A stretch of DNA of 64,000 nucleotides. Source: an uncultured Bacteroidia bacterium. Lineage in GTDB: Bacteria > Bacteroidota > Bacteroidia > Bacteroidales > F082. Where the stretch lies: positions 124,001 to 188,000 of the forward strand of contig CADCGK010000005.1 in assembly GCA_902800965.1 (NCBI GenBank). Reading direction: 5' to 3'. A program made the position numbers and the translations under genes. Under the pieces are notes generated by a model. The model saw only the letters and a program-made list of their open reading frames with translations, searched no databases and was not told where the DNA came from. Shown in pieces: positions 58,593 through 64,000 of this stretch. Position 1 is the first letter of the stretch. Every line of letters begins with the position of its first letter.

Positions 58593-59483
58593 TTAAAGCT
58601 CGGTAGAATCGATAGGGCGTTTTTCTTTGATTGAAAAAATTGTTTGCAACACCACCGACAGGATAATCAGCACGATGCCGATCACGAATGAGTAATTCAA
58701 CTCTTTGTACTCGCTGAAGATAAACATGGAGAGGATGATGCTATACACGGGCTCCAGGTTATAGGTCAAGTTGACGGTGAAGGCGGAGATCTTCTGCAAT
58801 ACAATGATTTGCAACAGACAAAGGCCGATGGTGCAAACCACCACCATGAAAGCCAAATAGGGGTAGTCCAGACCGACAGGATAGAGCCTGCCGAGGGGGA
58901 TGAAGGCGTTGTACAAAGGAAGGAGGCATGTGAGTCCGATAAGGCCGCCGACCATCTCCCAAAGCAGCATGTTCTTGGGTTCGTAATGCTTGCCGACACG
59001 CTGGTTGGCGATGGCGAACAAGGCATACAATGCAGAGGAGACAACGCCTAAGATGATGCCCAATCGGTAACGCGAGTCGAACTGAAAAATCAGATAAATG
59101 CCAAGAATGGTAAGTAAACTGAAGAGGAACTCGCGTCCTGAAAACCGATGCTTGTTGATGATAGGTTCGAACAAGGCGGTGAAAAACCCCACCAAGGAGA
59201 AACACACCACGCCGATCGACACATTCGAGGCTTTGATGCTGGCGTAGAAGAATACCCAATGCAACGCCAACAGCAGTCCGACGCCACCCATGGGTAGCAA
59301 GTTGTTCAGTTTGTAGTTGTTCAGTTGTTTAGTTATCACTAGATAAAGCCACATCAACACTGCTGCCGCGGCCATCCGCCACCATACCAAGATGGCGGAA
59401 TCCAAGGTGATGAGCCGCCCCAACACGCCAGTGAAGCCGGCGATGAAGACGGAAAGATGCAGCAACAGGTAGTCTTTTTTCAT
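58593..59483 (-). CDS. EamA/DMT-family transporter, copy 1
   Basis: Ten-helix drug/metabolite transporter of 296 residues with two EamA halves (LLHLSVFIAGFTGVLGRLIT; second half from about 150, LGIILGVVSSALYALFAIAN). WWRMAAAAVLM and LEPVYSIILSMFIFSEY are family hallmarks. Between helices 2 and 3 it contains KQLNNYKLNNLLP, which is encoded by an in-frame family B DNA repeat. The start is the ATG at 59483, overlapping the methyltransferase stop (ATGA); a longer frame upstream is not used. Confidence 0.87.
   Translation of the reverse strand: MKKDYLLLHLSVFIAGFTGVLGRLITLDSAILVWWRMAAAAVLMWLYLVITKQLNNYKLNNLLPMGGVGLLLALHWVFFYASIKASNVSIGVVCFSLVGFFTALFEPIINKHRFSGREFLFSLLTILGIYLIFQFDSRYRLGIILGVVSSALYALFAIANQRVGKHYEPKNMLLWEMVGGLIGLTCLLPLYNAFIPLGRLYPVGLDYPYLAFMVVVCTIGLCLLQIIVLQKISAFTVNLTYNLEPVYSIILSMFIFSEYKELNYSFVIGIVLIILSVVLQTIFSIKEKRPIDSTEL
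59301..59337. repeat. In-frame low-complexity repeat, family B, inside the transporter gene
   Basis: GTTGTTCAGTTTGTAGTTGT followed by TCAGTTGTTTAGTTA. On the minus strand it reads AACAACTGAACAACT with a second copy, encoding K-Q-L-N-N-Y-K-L-N-N-L in a loop. Confidence 0.7.
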
Positions 59484-60250
59484 GGCTTTCTCCGTTGCCT
59501 GACTGCCTCGAAGGTGACAATGGCGGTGGTGACCGACACGTTGAGCGAGTCGGCGATGCCGTTCATGGGAATGATGATGTTCTGGTCGGCAGCATCGACC
59601 CAAGCTTGCGAGATGCCGGTAGCCTCAGTGCCCATTACCAAGGCGGAGGCCTTCGTGAAGTCGGCGTCAAGGTAGTCGATGGAAGCCTTCAAATAGGTGC
59701 AGTAGATGGTGATGCCATTCTTTTTCAGCCAATGGATGCATTCCTCGGTGGAGCAGGCATACACAGGCACGCTGAAGATGCACCCGATGCTGGCACGTAT
59801 CGCATTAGGGTTGTAGAGGTCTGTGGCAGGATCAGCCACGATCACGGCATCCACACCGGCAGCGTCGGCAGTGCGCATCACCGCACCGAGGTTGCCGGGC
59901 TTTTCCACCGTCTCCAACACGATGATCAAAGCGTCTTTTTTGGGCTTGAACTCGCTGAGGTCCTTGTATTTGGGTATGGCAACGGCAAGCAATCCGTCGC
60001 TGCCTTCACGATAAGCAATCTTGTCAAAGACTTCCTCGGTGACGGTCTCCACAAAGTCGGCTTTGATGCTCAAGGGTTCGCGCAACAGAGGCTCACACAC
60101 ATAGAGTTGCTCGATTTCAAAGCCGCATGCCAGTGCTCGCTCAATCTCTCTCTGCCCCTCAATCAAGATGCGGTTCTGTTCACGACGTTCCGAAGCTTTC
60201 TGGAGCTTCACGAGGTTCTTTATTTTGGGATTGGTCTTGCTGGAAATCAT
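59480..60250 (-). CDS. SpoU/TrmH-family RNA 2'-O-methyltransferase
   Basis: SPOUT methyltransferase of 256 residues. The N-terminal RNA-binding domain (about 1-95, KNLVKLQKASERREQNRILI) precedes the trefoil-knot domain with the motifs VEKPGNLGAVMRTADAAG, ALVMGTEATGIS and IPMNGIADSLNVSVTTAI. Modifies a ribose in rRNA or tRNA; the exact target is unknown. Coupled to the downstream transporter by a 4-base overlap. Confidence 0.93.
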   Translation of the reverse strand: MISSKTNPKIKNLVKLQKASERREQNRILIEGQREIERALACGFEIEQLYVCEPLLREPLSIKADFVETVTEEVFDKIAYREGSDGLLAVAIPKYKDLSEFKPKKDALIIVLETVEKPGNLGAVMRTADAAGVDAVIVADPATDLYNPNAIRASIGCIFSVPVYACSTEECIHWLKKNGITIYCTYLKASIDYLDADFTKASALVMGTEATGISQAWVDAADQNIIIPMNGIADSLNVSVTTAIVTFEAVRQRRKP

Positions 60251-60280
60251 CTTTTATAATAATTAGTAAAATTCGTAAAA

Positions 60281-60319
60281 TTCGCCGTTAATTAGTTCGC
60301 CGTTCCTTACTTCGCCGTT
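60281..60319. repeat. Three 15-bp-period repeats TTCGCCGTT
   Basis: TTCGCCGTT at 60281, 60296 and 60311, each separated by six bases containing TTA. They lie between the methyltransferase and the second EamA transporter and supply that transporter's final RTAK codons and stop. A shorter GTAAAATTC tandem precedes them. Confidence 0.75.
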
Positions 60320-61200
60320 CTCCCTTTTTTCAATTGCGACATCACAAGTCCGACGACGACCAAAGCGATGCCGATGATCTTGTTAGCCGTCAGGCTTTCG
60401 TGAATGATGAAGAAGCTGAACACGGCTGTGAAGACTGGGATCAGGTTGGAATAGACGTTGGCCTTGGAGGCGCCGAGCTTGCTGAAACAAAAGGCCCATA
60501 GTGCGTATGCGATGGCGCTGCAGCAAACGCCTAGGGAGACTAGGGGAACGATGTAGCCGCCCACATTGGCGAAGTTCGATGGCTCGAAGCGCTCCATGAT
60601 CAAGACCATTGGAATGAAGTAGATCATCCCGACGATGTTCTGCATCCAGGTGATGGTCAGTGGTTTATAAAACTTGGTGAGCCGAATCAAAGCAATGGAG
60701 TAGCCGACGGCCACCAGAACCGATCCGCAAAGGAAAATGATGCCGATGGGCTTGGCCGCCAGTTCGAGGTTACGGGTGACCAGCATGACTACGACGCCGA
60801 CGAAAGAAACGATGAGTCCGATCACGTTCATCGCGGTTAGCCGTTCTTTGAGGAAGAAACGTGCCGCAATGGGGGTTACCAAGGGAATCATGGCGATGAT
60901 GCCCGAGCCGATGACGGGGGAACTGTTTTTCAGTCCATAGCCTTCGAAGATGAAGTATAGGAAAGGCTCAAAAAACGCTGCTATGGCAAATAGCTTCAGG
61001 TGTTCGCGTTTCACCTTCTCGTTGAGCCGAAAAACGTATAGTATCAAGGTCAAGAAAATAGTGGCCACTACCAGTCGCAGGAAAATGGTCGTCGTGGGGT
61101 TCAGGTTCTGGTAAACTTGCGTTGACCAAACGAACGAGATGCCCCAAAATATCATGGCTACAACACCGGCAATATGAACGATGAAGCTTTTGTTTTTCAT
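60307..61200 (-). CDS. EamA/DMT-family transporter, copy 2
   Basis: Ten-helix drug/metabolite exporter of 297 residues. HIAGVVAMIFWGISFVWSTQ at the start, FLRLVVATIFLTLIL, NSSPVIGSGIIAMIPLVTPI (EamA signature region) and NVYSNLIPVFTAVFSFFIIHE in the second half. Related only distantly to copy 1. The start ATG is at 61200; an upstream TTG frame would translate the promoter. Confidence 0.9.
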   Translation of the reverse strand: MKNKSFIVHIAGVVAMIFWGISFVWSTQVYQNLNPTTTIFLRLVVATIFLTLILYVFRLNEKVKREHLKLFAIAAFFEPFLYFIFEGYGLKNSSPVIGSGIIAMIPLVTPIAARFFLKERLTAMNVIGLIVSFVGVVVMLVTRNLELAAKPIGIIFLCGSVLVAVGYSIALIRLTKFYKPLTITWMQNIVGMIYFIPMVLIMERFEPSNFANVGGYIVPLVSLGVCCSAIAYALWAFCFSKLGASKANVYSNLIPVFTAVFSFFIIHESLTANKIIGIALVVVGLVMSQLKKGRTAK

Positions 61201-61221
61201 TGGAATGGAAAATATTGTCGG

Positions 61222-61229
61222 CAAAATTA
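61222..61229 (-). promoter_or_regulatory. -7 element of the second EamA gene
   Basis: The minus strand reads TAATTTTG, matching TAnnTTTG, 21 bases before the ATG. Confidence 0.45.
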
Positions 61230-61250
61230 CGTTTTTTGGTGTAATTATTG

Positions 61251-61258
61251 TAAGTTTG
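61251..61258 (+). promoter_or_regulatory. -7 element of the tandem lipoprotein genes
   Basis: TAAGTTTG, matching TAnnTTTG, 42 bases before the first lipoprotein ATG; divergent from the transporter promoter. No good -33 element seen. Confidence 0.45.
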
Positions 61259-61300
61259 CATGACAATTGGAAGTATTTTTAATCATAAAACTATAAGACA

Positions 61301-61807
61301 ATGAGAAAGGTAACATTATTTTGCGTGGCATTTTTAGCAATGTGCTGCCTGGCTTCCTGCCGTGGCCCGAAAACGAATGCCAATGTTTATTCTTCAACGG
61401 TAACGGTTTATGAATCGGATTGGCGTTGGGATGATGTTTCATGGCGTGTCGATCTGGAATACGACGCTATTAATCTCGCCGTTCATAATGATGGCGCGGT
61501 CCTCGTTTATATGAATAATGGAAACACTTGGCGTCAGATCCCGATGACTTACTATTATTCAGTGATTGTTGAAGATGATAACCATAATACAAGTACTTTG
61601 TATTGTTCGTCTTCACTTGAAGTGTCAAGCTATGAAGGCGGAGTGAGCATTTTCTGGACTGAGAATGATTTATACAACGGCAATCGTCCTAAGGATCATC
61701 AGTTTAAGATTGTTGCTATCTCGTCAACAGACTATGCAGCTCGTCCCGATGTTGACTACAGCAACTACGAAGAAGTGAAGAGAGTGTTCCAAATCAAAGA
61801 GAAATAA
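61301..61807 (+). CDS. Lipoprotein of unknown function, copy without collagen-like insert
   Basis: A 168-residue lipoprotein: signal peptide ends CCLASC with Cys20, followed by RGPKTNANV and a single beta-rich domain (VYSSTVTVYESDWRWDDVSW, WRQIPMTYYYS, TLYCSSSLEVSSYEGGVSIF, VAISSTDYAARPDVDYSNYE). The whole domain is repeated in the next gene, which is about 60 percent identical by eye over the shared part. No known family. Probably anchored in the outer membrane; small Gly-Pro remnant right after the Cys. Confidence 0.85.
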   Translation: MRKVTLFCVAFLAMCCLASCRGPKTNANVYSSTVTVYESDWRWDDVSWRVDLEYDAINLAVHNDGAVLVYMNNGNTWRQIPMTYYYSVIVEDDNHNTSTLYCSSSLEVSSYEGGVSIFWTENDLYNGNRPKDHQFKIVAISSTDYAARPDVDYSNYEEVKRVFQIKEK

Positions 61808-61809
61808 AA

Positions 61810-62361
61810 ATGAAAAAGATCATCAACATCATTTGCGTCATGATTGCCATCGTCTTCATGATGGCTTGCACCAAGGAAGGTCCAATGGGACCTATGGGTC
61901 CGATGGGACCGACGGGACCACAAGGTCCTGCTGGTAACGACGGCAATGCCAACGTTGCCTCTAGTACGATCACCGTCCTTCCCGATGATTGGTACTGGGA
62001 TGAAACCTCCTGGCGCGTTGATTTCCAATATGAAGCTATCAGTTCCGACATCTACAACAGCGGTGTGGTGCTTGTGTATATGGAAAGCAACGACACATGG
62101 CGCCAAATACCAATGACTTTCTATTATACTGATTACGACAACGAAGGTAATCTGATCTATTGCTCCTCTTCACTGGAGACCTCATTCTACGAAGGCGGTG
62201 TAAGCGTATTTTGGACCGAAAACGATTTCTATGATGGTTATCGACCCGATGAACATCGTTTCCGTATTGTCGCAATCTCAGCAAGTTATTATAACGCTCA
62301 TCGCGACATGGACTTTAGTGATTATAAAGTGCTGAAAGAGACTTTCAACCTGGCTGATTGA
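61810..62361 (+). CDS. Lipoprotein paralogue with collagen-like Gly-x-y repeats
   Basis: A 183-residue lipoprotein, signal ends FMMAC with Cys20. Residues 24-44 form seven Gly-x-y triplets (three GPM, then GPT, GPQ, GPA, GND), a short collagen-like stalk, followed by the same beta-rich domain as the preceding gene (ASSTITVLPDDWYWDETSW, FYEGGVSVFWTENDFYDGY). The first gene keeps only RGPKTNANV at this point, so the triplets expanded in this copy or were lost in the other. Starts 2 bases after the previous stop; no function known. The stalk may set the domain off from the cell surface. Confidence 0.88.
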   Translation: MKKIINIICVMIAIVFMMACTKEGPMGPMGPMGPTGPQGPAGNDGNANVASSTITVLPDDWYWDETSWRVDFQYEAISSDIYNSGVVLVYMESNDTWRQIPMTFYYTDYDNEGNLIYCSSSLETSFYEGGVSVFWTENDFYDGYRPDEHRFRIVAISASYYNAHRDMDFSDYKVLKETFNLAD

Positions 62362-62368
62362 TGCCAGT

Positions 62369-63316
62369 TTATTGCGCCATGATCGTGTAGATCATGAATC
62401 CTGAAAAGGCAAGAAGCATCAAAAAACCCTCAAAACGGGAGAGCTTCCTGCCTTTTCCCGTAAATACGAACAGCAACATCAGGGCATTCGCAAAGAACAG
62501 AATGCCAAGGGTGATGTTCAACTTGGAGTCGAATTGCAGTGGCGTGATCAGGCTGCTGACGCCTAATACCACAAAGATGTTCAGGATGTTGGATCCTAAG
62601 ACGTTGCCAATGGCGATACCGGCGTTTTTCTTGGTGGCTGCCACGATGGATGTGATCAATTCGGGCAATGAAGTTGCCATGGCAACCACGGTCAAGCCGA
62701 TCATAGACTCGCTCATGCCCCAAGCCTTGGCAATGATTTGAGCGTTGTTGGAAACCAATTCGCCTCCGACATATAGCCCAATGATGCCGATGACCAAAAA
62801 CAGGATGGTCTTCCACCATGGCATCGGGATTTGAACGGCCTCCACCTCCGTGCTGGGCGACTCGTTTTTCTTCATCGTCAGGAAGAGATATCCTGCTGCG
62901 CAAAGCAACAAAACGATGCCTTCAATCCAACTGACGGTAAGCCCGTTGCCTGTGAAGTTGGCGAACACGAACAGGGCCAGCGTGGCAAGAAAACCAACGG
63001 GAATGTCACGCCTGATGGAGATCCTGCTAACGTCGATGGGATAGATCAAGGAGGCGACACCGAGGATGAGCAGGATGTTCATGATGTTGCTGCCCACGAT
63101 GTTGCCGATGGCCAGCCCAGAGCTGCCTTTGGCACAAGAGAAGATGTTGATGATCAACTCGGGCAGGGAAGTGCCGAAGGCCACAATGGTCAAGCCGATG
63201 ATCAAAGGTGACAGCTTCGCCCTGATGCCGACACTTGTGGCACCGTCAACCAGCCAGTCCGCCCCGAGGATCAGCACAACGAATCCGACTATTAATAAAA
63301 TAATTGCTATTGCCAT
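62369..63316 (-). CDS. CaCA-family Na+/Ca2+ (K+-dependent) exchanger, YrbG-like
   Basis: Cation exchanger of 315 residues with ten helices and two alpha-repeats: IVAFGTSLPELIINI...GNIVGSNIMNI (about 44-80) and VAMATSLPELITSIV...GNVLGSNILNI (about 207-245). These hold the ion-coordinating Glu and Asn/Ser residues. Exports Ca2+ in exchange for Na+ or protons at the inner membrane. ATG immediately follows a C-family repeat. Confidence 0.93.
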   Translation of the reverse strand: MAIAIILLIVGFVVLILGADWLVDGATSVGIRAKLSPLIIGLTIVAFGTSLPELIINIFSCAKGSSGLAIGNIVGSNIMNILLILGVASLIYPIDVSRISIRRDIPVGFLATLALFVFANFTGNGLTVSWIEGIVLLLCAAGYLFLTMKKNESPSTEVEAVQIPMPWWKTILFLVIGIIGLYVGGELVSNNAQIIAKAWGMSESMIGLTVVAMATSLPELITSIVAATKKNAGIAIGNVLGSNILNIFVVLGVSSLITPLQFDSKLNITLGILFFANALMLLFVFTGKGRKLSRFEGFLMLLAFSGFMIYTIMAQ

Positions 63317-63318
63317 GG

Positions 63319-63346
63319 CCTTCTATCTTCTGCCTTCTATCTTCTA
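63319..63346. repeat. Low-complexity repeat, family C
   Basis: CCTTCTATCTTCTGCCTTCT then ATCTTCTA, between the exchanger start and the YggS stop; it includes the TAG stop of YggS (63344-63346). Confidence 0.65.
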
Positions 63347-64000
63347 ATTATAATTTCTTGCTCCAAAAATCTTACTTCCCACTCTAATTAAGGTAGCGCC
63401 TTCTTCGATGGCAATCGGATAATCTTCCGACATTCCCATGGAAATCTCCTTGAATTGGGGTTGACCAGCAAAGTAATCGGTTTTCAGGGTCTCAAAAATC
63501 TCCTTCAGGTGTTTGAACTCCTTGCGGATCTCGGCTTCGTCATCGGTGAAGGTGGCCATGCCCATCACGCCGCAGATGCGAACGTTCTCCATGGCTTTGA
63601 ACGCTTCAGAACCAAGCAATTGGTGTGCTTCTTCCATGTCAAGACCGAATTTGGTTTCCTCTTGTGCAATGTGGAACTGCAACAAGCAATCCACTACACG
63701 GTCGTGCTTCTTGGCTTCCTTGTTGACGGCTTCAAGCAAATTGGCCGTGTCAATACTGTGGATGAGCGTTACGAAAGGGATGATGTATTTGATCTTGTTG
63801 GTTTGCAGATGCCCGATGAAATGCCATTGGATGTCCTTGGGCAGAACTTCGTGCTTGTCGCGCATCTCCAAAGCATGGTTCTCTCCAAAAATGCGTTGGC
63901 CGGCATCGTAGGCTTCCTGCAAGTCGCTGACGGGCTTGGTTTTGCTGACCGCTACCAAGGTGACGCTTGAAGGTATGGCAGCCTTGATTTTCTTAAGATT
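63344..64000 (-). CDS. YggS-family PLP-binding protein (5' partial)
   Basis: Pyridoxal-phosphate homeostasis protein without known catalysis (COG0325). The frame stays open to the right window edge (adding KKIKAAIPSSVTLVAVSKTKP), so the first residues are missing. AVSKTKP holds the PLP lysine. FGENHALEMRDK, WHFIGHLQTNK, RICGVMGMATFT, ISMGMSEDYPIAIEEGATLIRVGSKIFG are all family signatures. Note DYPIAIEEG with the phosphate-binding loop intact. Confidence 0.93.
   Translation of the reverse strand, partial: NLKKIKAAIPSSVTLVAVSKTKPVSDLQEAYDAGQRIFGENHALEMRDKHEVLPKDIQWHFIGHLQTNKIKYIIPFVTLIHSIDTANLLEAVNKEAKKHDRVVDCLLQFHIAQEETKFGLDMEEAHQLLGSEAFKAMENVRICGVMGMATFTDDEAEIRKEFKHLKEIFETLKTDYFAGQPQFKEISMGMSEDYPIAIEEGATLIRVGSKIFGARNYN

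Noticed and set aside
58581..58593. ACCCC-GTA-GGGGT hairpin between converging genes as a terminator
   Set aside because: Only five base pairs and no T run on either side; too weak to call.
1..64000. tRNA, rRNA, riboswitch, IS or prophage genes
   Set aside because: No cloverleaf, rRNA-like stretch, transposase, integrase or terminal inverted repeats with target duplications could be seen by reading; a covariance-model search could still find a small RNA.

Overview
The window looks like a chromosome segment from a bacterium of the phylum Bacteroidota, most likely an uncultured member of the order Bacteroidales. The signs are TAnnTTTG-type -7 promoter elements with few Shine-Dalgarno sites, a CotH protein ending in a type IX secretion (T9SS) sorting domain, the Bacteroidetes rSAM/lipoprotein gene pair, and Wza/Wzc/CpsB-type glycan export genes. 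No rRNA, tRNA, CRISPR array, phage or insertion-sequence gene was recognised. No gene-free stretch exceeds 300 bases; the longest (about 190 bases, 40614-40804) holds repeats and a terminator.

Region 1 (1-34.7 kb, all + strand) is a surface polysaccharide locus already in progress at the left edge. It has a sugar aminotransferase (cut by the window), an initiating sugar-phosphate transferase, an ABC exporter (Wzm/Wzt) wrapped around a GDP-fucose pair (gmd, fcl), about a dozen glycosyltransferases (GT2, GT4, GT14, three GT32-like paralogues, one fusion), O-acetyltransferases, two NodB-type deacetylases, a DUF354/MaoC/FkbH tailoring cassette, wecB, and finally wza-like, wzc-like (with a Tyr/Gly-repeat tail) and cpsB-like genes closed by a strong terminator at 34651-34680. 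Many genes overlap by 4 bases, so much of it is probably co-transcribed. Two AT-rich blocks (about 6.0-11.7 kb and 14.9-17.5 kb) look imported. The first begins inside wzt at its substrate-binding C-terminal domain.

Region 2 (34.7-49.4 kb) holds envelope and stress genes: patatin-type phospholipase, M3 peptidase, NfeD plus SPFH, Hsp20, a porin, a gate-domain membrane protein, an M16 peptidase, and a GntR(YtrA)-regulated ABC transporter operon with an AGTGTA-N12-TACACT operator over its promoter.

Region 3 (49.5-56.3 kb, - strand) carries a radical SAM/SPASM enzyme with its 64-residue lipoprotein partner, an Mpv17-like membrane protein, a secreted CotH protein, an ADP-forming acyl-CoA synthetase and a Nudix hydrolase. 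Region 4 (56.3-64 kb) has transporters, a secreted nuclease/phosphatase-fold protein, an RNA methyltransferase, a tandem pair of lipoproteins (one with a collagen-like insert), a Na/Ca exchanger and a YggS protein cut by the right edge.

Two features run across the window. Short low-complexity direct repeats sit in intergenic spaces and often supply the last codons and stop of a gene. A second, palindrome-like dispersed repeat occurs twice in inverted orientation (41.2 and 48.5 kb). The most promising leads are the rSAM/lipoprotein pair with a palindrome inside its promoter, the FkbH/MaoC tailoring cassette next to an ABC-type exporter, and the apparent wzt C-domain exchange.
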